Assembly: GCA_002869565.1 (NCBI GenBank)
Contig: PKUJ01000018.1
Span: 1-64,000, forward strand
Source: Arcobacter sp.
Lineage (GTDB): Bacteria > Campylobacterota > Campylobacteria > Campylobacterales > Arcobacteraceae
DNA: 64,000 bases
Direction of reading: 5' to 3'
Shown here piece by piece: positions 1 through 9,429 of this stretch (position 1 is its first letter; every line of letters starts with the position of its first letter). Below the pieces are notes generated by a model that did no database searches, had not been told where the DNA came from, and worked only from the letters and a program-made list of their open reading frames with translations. A program made the position numbers and the translations under genes.

Positions 1-908
1 GGATTACGTAAGAGTCTGAAGATAAAATTAGTTGATTATTACCTTGTAAATTATAAGAAAAGATAGAAGATTATGCACCCATATTTACTATTAAGTCTTA
101 TTTCTTACCTTTTCAATACGTCAAAAGTGGCAATAAAAAGGATATTTTTTTAGAAGACACATCTTTTGAGGATATAATACAGCTTTATTATTTTGATAGT
201 GAACTTAGAAAAATCATCTTTGAAGCAATTGAAAGTATTGAAATATACTTTCGAACACAAATTACTTATGGTCATACAGTAAAGTATGAAGCTTTTGGGT
301 ATCTAAAAAAAGAAAATTTCGAAGCATCTCAAGAATTCTTTGACAATGTTATTGCAAATTTAAAATCTGAAACTAAGAGATCTGAAGAGATATTTATAAA
401 ACATTTCAAAGATGAATATAATACTACAGATTTACCTTTATGGAGCATAGTTGAAGTGATCTCTTTTGGAACTTTATCAAAAATATATTCTATCCTTAAA
501 ACAGAAGAACAAAAAGAAGTAATATTTAAATTAAAAGGTATTAATAATAACGTATTTAAAAATTGGCTTCATGGTTTATCAGTTCTTAGAAATATATGTG
601 CTCATCATAGTAGACTATGGAATAAAACATTAGGTGTAAAATTTGAGATACCAAGGAAATTAGAAGAGTTCAAAAATATAAAGAAAAATATAGTCAATAA
701 AGAAACAAAAAATAATACAGAAGTGAAACTAAATGATAAAGTCTTTTTTCCCTTAAGCATTATCGAGTATATTTTTACTTGTATTGGGGAAGATGAAATA
801 GAATTTAAATCTAAAATAAAAACTCTTTTACAAAAATACCCAAAAGTAAAACTTGAAAGTATGGGGTTTATTGAAAACTGGGAAGATAATCCTATCTGGA
901 AAGATTAA
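1..908 (+). pseudogene. Abi-family (Abi_2, AbiD/AbiF-like) protein, 5' part broken
   Basis: The frame ending at 908 stays open back to position 57 and reads as a continuous Abi_2-type protein. It has a segment with SYFLPFQY and FDSELRK, then LPLWSIVEVISFG, and near the end RNICAHHSRLWN, the HEPN-like R-N-x-C-A-H-H signature of this family. There is no ATG, GTG or TTG in frame between 57 and the GTG at 456, and in-frame stops lie at 9, 33 and 54. In the +1 frame, positions 1-63 read KLVDYY and similar family-like residues before a TAG at 64, so a frameshift near 57-66 is likely. Abi_2 proteins are linked to abortive infection and to HEPN RNase activity. A shorter product from GTG 456 (150 residues) would lack the N-terminal half. 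The gene start lies outside or at the edge of the window. Confidence 0.7.
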
Positions 909-1150
909 ACAATAGTATCAATCTCAAATTCAAAATATTCTTCTACTGTTTTATACATGAAATTTATATACTCAGGTGAAGTGATTTCATAGTTTATTTT
1001 TGTTAGTTCTTCATTTAGACTTACACTTGTAAAATCTATCTCTTTTAGGTGTTCTAATTTACTTTTTATATCTTTTATTTTTATTGTAGTAAAAAAATTA
1101 TCAGTGTTAAATGCTTTTTTCAAAATGTTTCCTTTTTTATGTAGATACAT
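905..1150 (-). CDS. small hypothetical protein (81 aa)
   Basis: I do not recognise this protein. It is a short, charged, probably soluble product with no membrane segment or clear motif. The ATG at 1150 is preceded by an AAGGA-type ribosome-binding site. Its 3' end overlaps the end of the Abi-family frame by four bases in a convergent arrangement, which is consistent with a real gene in a packed region. Without homologues in view it stays hypothetical. Confidence 0.45.
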   Translation of the reverse strand: MYLHKKGNILKKAFNTDNFFTTIKIKDIKSKLEHLKEIDFTSVSLNEELTKINYEITSPEYINFMYKTVEEYFEFEIDTIV

Positions 1151-1287
1151 TTATCATTCCTTGGGCTTGATAAAATAAAAGTCTTAGTAAATATTTAAAG
1201 TGTGATTATGTTTTGTTAGTGATTTAGATTATTATTTAGAATAAAGTTTTATTAGGTATATTTTCAAAAATAGTATTAAGGATATAT

Positions 1288-1797
1288 ATGTCAAAAATTG
1301 GAATATTAGTTGCAAGTGCAAACAATAATAAGAAATTAGCAGAAAAACTTCAAGAGTTAGCTACTTTAGAAAATATTGAAACAGAGATTATAAATTTAGT
1401 GGATTTAAATCTACCTTTATATAGTACCGTTGAAGAAGAAAAAAATGGGATTCCTGATATTGCAAAAGAGTTAGCTTCTAAAATTTTAGCTTTAAATGCT
1501 TTTATTGTAGTTGCTCCTGAATATAATGGAGTTATGCCTCCTGTATTAAACAATGCTATGGCTTGGACTTCAAGATCAACTGAGAGTTGGAGAGATGCTT
1601 TTAATGATAAGATTGTAGGACTTGCAACACATAGTGGTGGGGGAGGACAAAAAGGTCTTCAAGCAATGAGAATTCAATTTCAACATTTAGGTGCAAATAT
1701 TTTAGCTAGAGAACTTCTAACTACATATGAAAAACCTTTAAATGAAGAAGCTGCTATTGGTATGATTAAACAACTTAACAAGCTTTCAAATATATAG
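1288..1797 (+). CDS. NAD(P)H-dependent FMN reductase family flavoprotein
   Basis: This 169-residue protein belongs to the FMN_red family (flavodoxin-like fold). The N-terminal strand and phosphate-binding loop read IGILVASANNNKKLA, and the APEYNGVMPPVLNNAMAW stretch around residues 75-92 is the family's flavin-contact loop. A GGGGQ segment follows. Members reduce FMN, azo dyes, quinones or chromate with NAD(P)H in the cytoplasm; the substrate here cannot be told. The ATG at 1288 has an AAGGA site about seven bases upstream. The gene is single and ends just before a hairpin terminator shared with the convergent gene. Confidence 0.85.
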   Translation: MSKIGILVASANNNKKLAEKLQELATLENIETEIINLVDLNLPLYSTVEEEKNGIPDIAKELASKILALNAFIVVAPEYNGVMPPVLNNAMAWTSRSTESWRDAFNDKIVGLATHSGGGGQKGLQAMRIQFQHLGANILARELLTTYEKPLNEEAAIGMIKQLNKLSNI

Positions 1798-1806
1798 AAT
1801 AAATTG

Positions 1807-1833
1807 CAGCACTATATAAATAGTGCTGTTTTA
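1807..1833 (+). terminator. rho-independent terminator
   Basis: A perfect 9-bp stem (CAGCACTAT / ATAGTGCTG) with an ATAA loop is followed by TTTTATT. It lies ten bases after the FMN reductase stop and directly against the stop codon of the convergent membrane-protein gene. The T-run favours the plus strand. Confidence 0.8.
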
Positions 1834-2844
1834 TTAATCAGTTTTATTTGGATTAAATATATCAAGTTTTGCATCTTCTACATTATAAGATTCTATATTA
1901 AATGCATTGTTTTTAAAGGCTAAAGATACATAGGCAGTTTCTATTTCCGGATTTTTTATCATCCACGAATCTTCTTTGTCTACTACCGTGTTTGTAAATC
2001 CTAATTTTTCATATTGTTTGATAAGTTCATTTTTTATGATTTCAAAAGATATCTCATAATCATTTGTGTTAACCGTGATTTCATTTTTATTATTGATAAT
2101 CAAAGCTTCATTTGATGAGCTTTTTATTTTTTCAAAATACTCAGGATTGTCTTCTTTTATTACTCTATATGTTGCTGAGAGAGCACTTACAATAAATACA
2201 GTAATAAAAACATCTAATACAGGATATAAGATATCAAGATGTGGAGAGATTAGTTTAATTAAAAAACCAATAGCTAATTCATATACAAAGCCTAAGATTA
2301 AAGCAAAAATTACAGGAAAAATAACTATAGTAAAAAAGCATAACAATTTATAGTTCTTAGTATATTCCCATGCATCACTAATCGAAATTTCTTTGTCAAT
2401 TGCAATTGAAGGGAGAGCTAAAGAAAATCTACTAAATAGTATAAGAGCAAAAAAGGCTGAAATAGCAATAATAGCCATACTTACAATACTTTCTTTAAAC
2501 ATTAGAGGTATAGCTCCAAATAAGATTACAACAGCCATAATCACTCCAATAAATATTGAGGTAATCAAAAATGAAAACTCTCGTCCTCCAAACTTAAAAA
2601 GTCCCCATTGGGGGATACTACTTGAACCTATTAAAAGTATTCTATGGGTTGTAATGGCAATAGTAATATTTAGTAAGAATATAACTACATTAGCTATTAT
2701 TATGATTAAACTATCATTAAAATATATTAGTGAGAGTTTTGTTAATATTACTATTAGGAAGAGCGGAATAATAAGAGCTTTTATAAGTAAAAACTTATTC
2801 TCAAAAACAGGTAAAAATGTAGAGTTTATAATTCTTTTGTACAT
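1834..2844 (-). CDS. uncharacterised multi-pass membrane protein
   Basis: The 336-residue product has about six hydrophobic segments in residues 15-225 and a polar C-terminal domain of roughly 110 residues (about 228-336), presumably cytoplasmic. A segment reading ALPSIAIDKEISISDAWEYTK between membrane spans resembles a pattern in bacterial membrane proteins of unknown function. No transporter or enzyme signature is evident. It starts with ATG at 2844 and faces the AEC transporter gene divergently across a 126-bp gap that must hold both promoters. Confidence 0.7.
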   Translation of the reverse strand: MYKRIINSTFLPVFENKFLLIKALIIPLFLIVILTKLSLIYFNDSLIIIIANVVIFLLNITIAITTHRILLIGSSSIPQWGLFKFGGREFSFLITSIFIGVIMAVVILFGAIPLMFKESIVSMAIIAISAFFALILFSRFSLALPSIAIDKEISISDAWEYTKNYKLLCFFTIVIFPVIFALILGFVYELAIGFLIKLISPHLDILYPVLDVFITVFIVSALSATYRVIKEDNPEYFEKIKSSSNEALIINNKNEITVNTNDYEISFEIIKNELIKQYEKLGFTNTVVDKEDSWMIKNPEIETAYVSLAFKNNAFNIESYNVEDAKLDIFNPNKTD

Positions 2845-2970
2845 AAGAGTCCTTTAAAATTTGTATTTTATTGGAGTTTTACTTAATAATAAATATTTCG
2901 ATTAATTATAAATATAATTTTTCAAGTGAAATCAGGATATAATTCTTCAATTTAAATATATAGAGAAATT

Positions 2971-3888
2971 ATGGAACATATTTTTACCGCACTAATTCCT
3001 GTCTTTTTATTGATATTAATAGGATATTTTTTTAAAAGAATAAAATTTCCATCAAATGATTTTTGGTCAAATGCAGACAAACTTACATATTATGTATTGA
3101 TGCCTTCACTCCTTGTATATAAACTAGCAACGGCTAATTTAGATAACATTGAAGGTTTAGATTTTGTTATTGTCGGACTTTTGGGTATTTTTGCAGTTCT
3201 TTTTATTAGTATTCTAATAAATATGAAAGCTAAAACTTCAGGAGCCTCTTTTTCTTCCGTTGTTCAAGGTGCTGTTAGATTTAATACTTATGTCTTTTTA
3301 GCCCTAATTGCAGCTATGTTGGGGGATACAGGTCTAGCTTTGGCAGCTTTACTTATCACTTTTGCGATTCCTTTGATAAATGTAATCTGTATAACAATCT
3401 TTGCAATATATGTAAATGATAAAAAAGCAACATTTACTGGGATGATTAAGTCCATAATTACAAACCCTTTAATAGTAGCTTGTATTATTGGAGGAACCAT
3501 AAATTATGTAGATATTGATATGCCAATTATCGTCGAAAGCGTGCTTAAAATAATGAGTGCTTCTGCTCTTCCTATGGGACTTTTATCAGTTGGTTTTTCA
3601 CTAGATTTAAGTTCTATAAAAGAGGCAAAATTTGATTTATTAGTCTCTTCTATTTTAAAACTTGTAGTAATGCCTTTAGTCATGTTTTTTATAGCTAAAG
3701 CTTTTACTTTGGATAATTTATTATTAAGTATTTTAGTGATTTTTGCATCAATGCCAACTGCTGCTTCCTCTTTTATCTTAGCAAGACAGTTGGGTGGGGA
3801 TACTAAACTTATGGCATCTATTATTACTTTACAAACAATATTGTCAATATTTAGTATTTCTGTTATTTTGGGTTATCTTTCAAATTAA
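2971..3888 (+). CDS. AEC family transporter (auxin efflux carrier-like)
   Basis: This 305-residue protein has about ten hydrophobic segments. Its start, with IPVFLLILIGYFFKR, and its body with NADKLTYYVLMPSLL and PMGLLSVGFSL, are typical of the AEC (PF03547) family. Bacterial members export or import small carboxylates such as malate or malonate, but the substrate is not predictable here. Length matches the family. It ends four bases into the convergent lipoprotein gene, with no terminator between them. Confidence 0.85.
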   Translation: MEHIFTALIPVFLLILIGYFFKRIKFPSNDFWSNADKLTYYVLMPSLLVYKLATANLDNIEGLDFVIVGLLGIFAVLFISILINMKAKTSGASFSSVVQGAVRFNTYVFLALIAAMLGDTGLALAALLITFAIPLINVICITIFAIYVNDKKATFTGMIKSIITNPLIVACIIGGTINYVDIDMPIIVESVLKIMSASALPMGLLSVGFSLDLSSIKEAKFDLLVSSILKLVVMPLVMFFIAKAFTLDNLLLSILVIFASMPTAASSFILARQLGGDTKLMASIITLQTILSIFSISVILGYLSN

Positions 3889-5411
3889 TGTAATTTGATA
3901 ATAACCCCTTTATTAGTTTTTTTAGAGATTACATAATATGTTGAAATATTTATAGAAGGATTTCCTTTAATTGTCTTTTTTAAATACTCGGCTACTTGTA
4001 ATGCTCTATCCTTCCCTAGTGAATTTAAAGATTCTTTATTGTCTTTAAAATAGGCAATATCATTTTTATCTATAACTGGAATTATATTTATTCTTGATAT
4101 CTCAGAATTGTTTTCTAATATATCCTTGATTTTATTTTCACACTTAGCAGTTTGTTTAATCTTTGCTACTTCTGTGTCATAACATTTTATAGTTTCTTTT
4201 GCTTTTTTAGTAATTGCAAGTTTTGGCATAACACCAATATTTTTTTCTTTTTTATCTTCAACTTTAACAGTTTGTACTTTGTCAATTTTTACTTTTTCAA
4301 CTTCTTTTTTTTGAATCTGTTTTTGCACTATTTCTTTTGCTTCATTAGTCTTTTTAACTTTTTTTTCATTTACTTTTTCTATCTTAGGAATGATTTTTTT
4401 AGGTAATTCCGTCTTCGCATTTTTTACAATAGTCTCTTTTATTATTGGTTTTTCTATTTTTCCAATTTTTGGAACTATTTTTTTAGGGATTTCTGCTTTT
4501 ACAGTTTTTACTTTGGAGATTTTTTGGTGATTTAATTTTTTACTAAGTAATTTTTGTCTTTTTTCTACTCCTTGAAGTATTTTTTTATCTAATTTACTAA
4601 TAAGTTTCTTTTGTAAAACCTTAGCTTTTTCTGGGTTATATCTATTGGGTTTACACTTTTCACAAGAGTATATTTCATAAAGTTTTCTTTGTGCTATTTC
4701 ATAATCTTTTGATGCTGCAAGTTCATAGTATTTTAAAGCTTTTTCTTTATCTTGAGGAGCCACGTCTTTGTGATAGCCATATTCATATATATTACCAAGT
4801 CTCATAATACTAGAGAGTTCTCCCATATCTGCAAGTTTATTATAAATATTTAGAGCTCTTTTTAAATCTTGAACAATAATGGGTCTTACCATATAGATAT
4901 TAGCACTTGCATACTCTTTCATACTATATATATCTTCAGCTAAAACTAGTTTCTCTAACCAATATAGAGATTCTGAAGGGTTTTCATATTTATAGATTTT
5001 TACAAGTTCCCTTTGAGCTTTTATATTATTCTTTTTTGCAAGTTCTTTGTAGATTTTTATTGCTTCTTTTTTATCTGCTTTTTTAGCTTTTTCTAAAAGT
5101 TGGAGTTCTTCATTTACCTTAGCTGTTTTTCTTAGTTCTTTAAGTCTCTTTTCTATTGTCTTTACTTTTTGTTTCCCATTGATAAAATAGTTTGAATTTT
5201 TTTTGTAAAAATTACTGTATTCATTTAATATTATAGGATTATCAATTTGTAAAATTTCATTGAATTTTTCTTCAAAAAAAGCGATATTTTCTTTCGAATA
5301 ATTAAATTTATCAATGCTGTAGTATGTTTTTACTTCTGGAACTTTTACTTGTTTATTTTCACATCCTGTAAAGAATAGAATAAAAGAAAAAATAGCTAAT
5401 ATATATTTCAT
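3885..5411 (-). CDS. lipoprotein with Sel1-like repeats and OmpA-like C-terminus
   Basis: A signal peptide ending in the lipobox FTGC (Cys17) predicts a lipid-anchored envelope protein of 508 residues. Residues about 95-260 contain TPR/Sel1-like repeats (for example AKKNNIKAQRELVKIY and ALKYYELAASKDYEIAQRKL). Residues about 285-400 are a lysine-rich, low-complexity linker with a recurring PKKI-PKI-K pattern. The last 70 residues, with LNSLGKDRALQVAEYLK, resemble the C-terminal half of OmpA-like peptidoglycan-binding domains. The likely role is an outer-membrane-anchored scaffold spanning towards peptidoglycan. The domain calls are by eye. Confidence 0.65.
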   Translation of the reverse strand: MKYILAIFSFILFFTGCENKQVKVPEVKTYYSIDKFNYSKENIAFFEEKFNEILQIDNPIILNEYSNFYKKNSNYFINGKQKVKTIEKRLKELRKTAKVNEELQLLEKAKKADKKEAIKIYKELAKKNNIKAQRELVKIYKYENPSESLYWLEKLVLAEDIYSMKEYASANIYMVRPIIVQDLKRALNIYNKLADMGELSSIMRLGNIYEYGYHKDVAPQDKEKALKYYELAASKDYEIAQRKLYEIYSCEKCKPNRYNPEKAKVLQKKLISKLDKKILQGVEKRQKLLSKKLNHQKISKVKTVKAEIPKKIVPKIGKIEKPIIKETIVKNAKTELPKKIIPKIEKVNEKKVKKTNEAKEIVQKQIQKKEVEKVKIDKVQTVKVEDKKEKNIGVMPKLAITKKAKETIKCYDTEVAKIKQTAKCENKIKDILENNSEISRINIIPVIDKNDIAYFKDNKESLNSLGKDRALQVAEYLKKTIKGNPSINISTYYVISKKTNKGVIIKLH

Positions 5412-5478
5412 AGAGAACCTTTGTTATAATAAAGAAGTAATAATAATACATTTATATTTTATAAGGAGTTAAAAGATA

Positions 5479-5829
5479 ATGATTTTTTTGATTTTATTTG
5501 GAATTATTGCAGTAATTGTGATAGCCTTAAATATACATGATAGTTCAAACCTTGATGAAATACGAGAATATTTTGAGAAAAAGAACTGTCAAAATATAGT
5601 TTATTCAAAAGGAAGCTTTAAAGGAATATGTAAAAATGAAATTATTCAAGTGAATAATAGTTTCACTGTAGATTTAGAAAAAAACAAAAGTACATTTAAA
5701 TTAGATAAAATACACGAGTTAAGTAAAAAAGATTTAGCTATTGTTATAAATAAAAATTATAAAATAGAATTTAAGATAAAAGAAAATATGGAAAATTTTT
5801 ATAAAAAATTAGAGGAAAAGAAAAATTAA
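5479..5829 (+). CDS. hypothetical single-pass membrane protein
   Basis: I do not recognise this 116-residue protein. Residues 1-18 form a strongly hydrophobic N-terminal segment, and the rest is a lysine-rich soluble domain with two cysteines (about residues 37 and 51). An AAGGAG site lies upstream of the ATG. Its TAA overlaps the ATG of the AAA+ ATPase by one base, so the two are co-transcribed and translationally coupled; a functional partnership is an inference from that. Confidence 0.6.
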   Translation: MIFLILFGIIAVIVIALNIHDSSNLDEIREYFEKKNCQNIVYSKGSFKGICKNEIIQVNNSFTVDLEKNKSTFKLDKIHELSKKDLAIVINKNYKIEFKIKENMENFYKKLEEKKN

Positions 5830-7562
5830 TGGATGAAATAATCGAGTTCATAAAAGCTAAAGATGTAGAAAAATCTGCATTTTTTAAACAATTGAAATGT
5901 TCAAAAGAAGAAGCAAAAATATTACAATATATTACAAAAGAGTATATTTCAGGAAGAGAAACCTTAGTAGTAATAGATATTCTTTCAGAGTTTTATGATG
6001 TAAAAACATATGAACATCTTTATCATATACAATTAATAAAATCACTTTTAGAATTTGGTTGGTTGGTTTTAAATAGTTTTGACCATATAAAATTAAGTGA
6101 TATGTCAAAGTTAGAACTTTTAAATTCTGCTGTTACTCTTTCTCCTGCTTATCTAAAGCTTTTGGATAAAGGTTCTTTGGAATTTGTATTGCCTGAGATT
6201 AAAAAATATGAGGATCACTTGGAATATCTTCAAGATCAATTTTTTAAAATAGATTTGGCTCAACAGTTAAATTTAGTGAAAAGAAATTTTGATGAGAATT
6301 CACCGAATATTAATAGATTAAAGTCAAAATTAACACTTCTTGAAAATAGAATAAAAGATAGAGTTAAAGAGACTGCAAATGATATTATGCTTGAGGATTT
6401 TTTCAAAAGCAATACTCTAGATGAACAAGAACAGATGCTTTTCCTTGCTCTTTTAAAAGAAGAGTATTCAGGAGGAGATGGAACAATTAGGGATATGAAT
6501 TCTTTGATTGATTTAGTTTCTAGTGATGATTATGAAAAGATAAAATATAGATCTTTACTTGAAGAGAGTTCAAATCTTGTATCAAATGGTTTAGTTGATT
6601 ATGATGAGGTTTTAACTCCTTTTGGTGGGATTAATAGAAATTTTTATATTCCAGATGATATTCTTTATAAAATCTCACATCCAACAAAAAAGAAAACAAG
6701 AACTAGAAAAGTAAAACTTGACTCTTTGATAAAAGAACAAGACACTTTTGAATTAATTTCAACAACTAAATCACTTGATGATGTTGTTTTAAATGAAAAG
6801 ACAAGAGAAGTTTTAGATGGTTTGTTAAAACAAATGGACAAAAATGTTTTCAATCGCTTAAAAGATTGGGGATTAAAAGACAAGAAAAAAGGAATTGAAG
6901 CTAGAATTATATTTTATGGATTTGCAGGAACTGGAAAAACTCTAACAGCGCTAGCTTTAGCAAAATCTCTAAAAAGAGAAATTCTTAGTTTTGATTGTTC
7001 AAAAATTCTTTCTATGTATGTAGGAGAGAGTGAAAAAAATGTACGAGCAATTTTTGATAAGTACCATGAACTAAGGGATAGAAGTAAATCTGAACCAATT
7101 TTACTTTTAAATGAAGCAGATCAATTTTTAAGTTCACGAACTACTTCAAGTGCAAGTGGGAGTGAAAAAATGCATAATCAAATGCAAAATATCTTTTTAG
7201 AACAAATTGAAAGGTTCGACGGAATATTAATTGCAACTACAAATCTTTTAGAATCATTAGATACAGCATTCTCAAGAAGATTTAATTATAAAATAGAATT
7301 TAAAAAGCCTACCCCTGAACAAAGAATAGAGTTATGGAAAAAATTATTGCCAGAAGCTCTCCCTCTTGAAAAAGGTTTTGATATTAAAAAGTTAGCAAAA
7401 CAAGAGTTAACTGGTGGACAAATTGAAATGGTTATTAAAAATACTGCATTTAAAATAGCAGTTGAAGATGAACCAATTTTCTCAATAAAATCTTTCGAAG
7501 AACAAATTGAAAAAGAGCTCAAAGGTAATTTTGACTCTGAAAATAAAGTAGGTTTTTTCTAA
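5829..7562 (+). CDS. AAA+ family ATPase
   Basis: The 577-residue protein has a long N-terminal region (about 1-310) without a recognised domain, followed by one AAA+ module. Walker A is GFAGTGKT (364-371), Walker B reads LLLNEAD (425-431), with Asn in place of the first acidic residue, sensor 1 is TTN (470-472), and the arginine finger pair is RR (483-484). The NEAD variant occurs in a group of bacterial AAA proteins of unknown role. The Walker B Glu is kept, so hydrolysis is plausible. It is probably a cytoplasmic remodelling ATPase coupled to the small membrane protein upstream. Target unknown. Confidence 0.8.
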   Translation: MDEIIEFIKAKDVEKSAFFKQLKCSKEEAKILQYITKEYISGRETLVVIDILSEFYDVKTYEHLYHIQLIKSLLEFGWLVLNSFDHIKLSDMSKLELLNSAVTLSPAYLKLLDKGSLEFVLPEIKKYEDHLEYLQDQFFKIDLAQQLNLVKRNFDENSPNINRLKSKLTLLENRIKDRVKETANDIMLEDFFKSNTLDEQEQMLFLALLKEEYSGGDGTIRDMNSLIDLVSSDDYEKIKYRSLLEESSNLVSNGLVDYDEVLTPFGGINRNFYIPDDILYKISHPTKKKTRTRKVKLDSLIKEQDTFELISTTKSLDDVVLNEKTREVLDGLLKQMDKNVFNRLKDWGLKDKKKGIEARIIFYGFAGTGKTLTALALAKSLKREILSFDCSKILSMYVGESEKNVRAIFDKYHELRDRSKSEPILLLNEADQFLSSRTTSSASGSEKMHNQMQNIFLEQIERFDGILIATTNLLESLDTAFSRRFNYKIEFKKPTPEQRIELWKKLLPEALPLEKGFDIKKLAKQELTGGQIEMVIKNTAFKIAVEDEPIFSIKSFEEQIEKELKGNFDSENKVGFF

Positions 7563-7574
7563 AAACCTACTTTT
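7545..7574 (+). terminator. rho-independent terminator
   Basis: The inverted repeat GTAGGTTTTT (7548-7557) / AAAAACCTAC (7561-7570) is extended by A:T pairs and followed by TTTTATC. It overlaps the stop codon of the AAA+ gene and separates that unit from the nuo operon. Confidence 0.8.
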
Positions 7575-7738
7575 ATCATCTCAATGTCATCTAATTACTT
7601 TAAAATATACTTAAGATTTTTTTCTAATTGATACTTTTAGTAAAAAAAAAGAAATTAGATAGTCTCCTTATCTTTTTATAAGACGAGCTTTATAAGATAT
7701 TCGATACTATTTAGCTAATAATTAATTAAGGATTAAAG

Positions 7739-8128
7739 ATGACACATATGGATTTCTCTCATCCGTATTTCGGTGCCTTTGTTATGTTTGTACTGACTTT
7801 CGGGGCTTTTATAGCTACTGTTTGGATTGCAAGATTTGTAAGCAGAAAGTTAGCACGTCTTGATACAGAAAAACTAAAAGCAACCCTTTATGAGTGTGGA
7901 CCTGAGGTTACAAAACAACCTAATAGTGTATCCGTACAGTTTTACCTTATGGCACTTCTGTTTATTCTATTTGATATAGAAATTATATTCATGTTCCCAT
8001 GGGCAATTGATTTTAAATACCTTGGTTGGTTTGGGTTTATAGAGATGATTCTATTTATTCTTTTACTAGCTATTGGTTTTGTTTACGCATGGAAAAAAGG
8101 AGCCCTTGAATGGCACAGCATAAAGTAA
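7739..8128 (+). CDS. nuoA: NADH-quinone oxidoreductase subunit A
   Basis: This 129-residue protein with three membrane segments is the NuoA subunit of the complex I membrane arm. The conserved loop [10 protein letters not shown] (about 45-54) and the following [14 protein letters not shown] helix identify the family. It is the first gene of a 14-gene operon; an AAGGA site precedes the ATG. The 176-bp region upstream must carry the operon promoter. The 3' end overlaps nuoB by 19 bases. Confidence 0.95.
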   Translation: MTHMDFSHPYFGAFVMFVLTFGAFIATVWIARFVSRKLARLDTEKLKATLYECGPEVTKQPNSVSVQFYLMALLFILFDIEIIFMFPWAIDFKYLGWFGFIEMILFILLLAIGFVYAWKKGALEWHSIK

Positions 8129-8619
8129 ATTATTTCCAAGATGGTGGAGCTCCTATAGCTCTTACTTCTGTTGACAAATTAGTAAACTGGGGTAGGTCAA
8201 ACTCATTATGGCCTTTAACATATGGATTAGCTTGTTGTGCGATCGAAATGATGGCAACGGGAGCTTCTAGATATGACTTCGATAGATTTGGTACTATTTT
8301 TAGAGCAAGTCCTAGGCAAGCAGACGTAATTGTTGTTGCCGGAACTCTTACAAAAAAACATGCAGAATTTATGAGAAGACTGTATGATCAAATGCCAGAT
8401 CCTAAATGGGTTATCTCAATGGGTTCTTGTGCAAATACTGGTGGGATGTTTAATACGTATGCAACAGTACAAGGGGTTGATAGAATTATTCCTGTAGATA
8501 TTTATCTTCCAGGTTGTGCCCCAAGACCTGAAACTTTGCAATACGCACTTATGACTCTTCAAAAAAAGATTAGACGTGAATCTGTATTTAGATCTATAAA
8601 GAAAAAAAGGTTAGTGTAA
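8110..8619 (+). CDS. nuoB: NADH-quinone oxidoreductase subunit B
   Basis: NuoB holds the terminal [4Fe-4S] cluster N2 that passes electrons to quinone. The ligands are visible as the adjacent cysteines in LACCAIEMM (residues about 38-39), the Cys of GSCANTGG and the Cys of PGCAPRPE. The 169-residue length is normal. The ATG at 8110 lies inside nuoA and has a GGAG site eight bases upstream. The stop overlaps the nuoC ATG. Confidence 0.96.
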   Translation: MAQHKVNYFQDGGAPIALTSVDKLVNWGRSNSLWPLTYGLACCAIEMMATGASRYDFDRFGTIFRASPRQADVIVVAGTLTKKHAEFMRRLYDQMPDPKWVISMGSCANTGGMFNTYATVQGVDRIIPVDIYLPGCAPRPETLQYALMTLQKKIRRESVFRSIKKKRLV

Positions 8620-9425
8620 TGAGAAAATATACGCCTAAAAATAGTGTTCAAGCAAAATCATACTTTAATGATAGATTTTTTGTATCTCCTGAAACTCCAA
8701 AAATTGATCCTGCTTCTGATGAAATTTATTCAAAAGATTTAGAAGCTTTATTAAATAAATTTGAAATTTCTAATTCATATATTGAAATTACTGAATTGGT
8801 AATCTATATAAACCCCGAAGATAATCTAAATGTATTAACATTTTTAAGAGATGAATTAGAGTATGAATCATGTATGGAACTTTCAGCAATAGATTATATA
8901 GCTACACGTGGTGGTTTTGAAATTTTTTATGAAATGCTATCTTACAAAAAAAGAAAAAGACTCAGGGTTAAAACATTTATTAGACAAAAGCAACCTATAG
9001 AGTCAGTTTACTCTATATTTAGAATGGCTTCTTGGTCAGAGAGAGAAATGTATGATATGTACGGGGTAAAAGTTTTAAATCATCCAAATATGAAAAGAAT
9101 TATTATGCCTGATGATTGGTATGATCATCCATTAAGAAAAACATATCCTCTTACTGGCGATGAGGCTGCATCTTGGTATGAAATTGATAAGATTTTTGGA
9201 AAAGAGTATAGGGATGTAGTTGGCCCAGAAATTAGAGATTGTGCAAATATTGATAGATACGATACCCAACGATTCTCACGACTTGGTCATGAAGTACCAT
9301 ATGGTACAGATATTACTGATGGGAAAGAACCAGATACTCCTATTTCATATCAAGAAGAGGGTGGAGTTCCTATTATTAGAAAACTTAATCCAGCTGATTC
9401 TGTAACTTTAAAAGAAAGAAGGTAA
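8619..9425 (+). CDS. nuoC: NADH-quinone oxidoreductase subunit C
   Basis: This 268-residue peripheral-arm subunit carries the 30-kDa subunit signature around [13 protein letters not shown] and the HPLRKTYPL motif. It is not fused to NuoD, which follows as a separate gene after four bases. A C-terminal extension of about 70 residues after the signature, with [14 protein letters not shown], is longer than the core domain and appears to be a lineage-specific tail. Confidence 0.95.
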   Translation: MRKYTPKNSVQAKSYFNDRFFVSPETPKIDPASDEIYSKDLEALLNKFEISNSYIEITELVIYINPEDNLNVLTFLRDELEYESCMELSAIDYIATRGGFEIFYEMLSYKKRKRLRVKTFIRQKQPIESVYSIFRMASWSEREMYDMYGVKVLNHPNMKRIIMPDDWYDHPLRKTYPLTGDEAASWYEIDKIFGKEYRDVVGPEIRDCANIDRYDTQRFSRLGHEVPYGTDITDGKEPDTPISYQEEGGVPIIRKLNPADSVTLKERR

Positions 9426-9429
9426 TAAT

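Noticed and set aside
2066-2857. Two plus-strand open frames (2066-2353, 2393-2857)
   Set aside because: They lie antisense to the multi-pass membrane protein gene and read as low-complexity mirror sequence without ribosome sites.
4152-4406. Phe-rich plus-strand open frame
   Set aside because: It is the complement of the lysine-rich linker of the lipoprotein (AAA read as TTT).
7650-7690. Short stem (GATA...TATC) followed by T-run upstream of nuoA
   Set aside because: The stem is only four to five A:T-rich pairs; the region just ahead already holds a good terminator, so I see no support for an attenuator.
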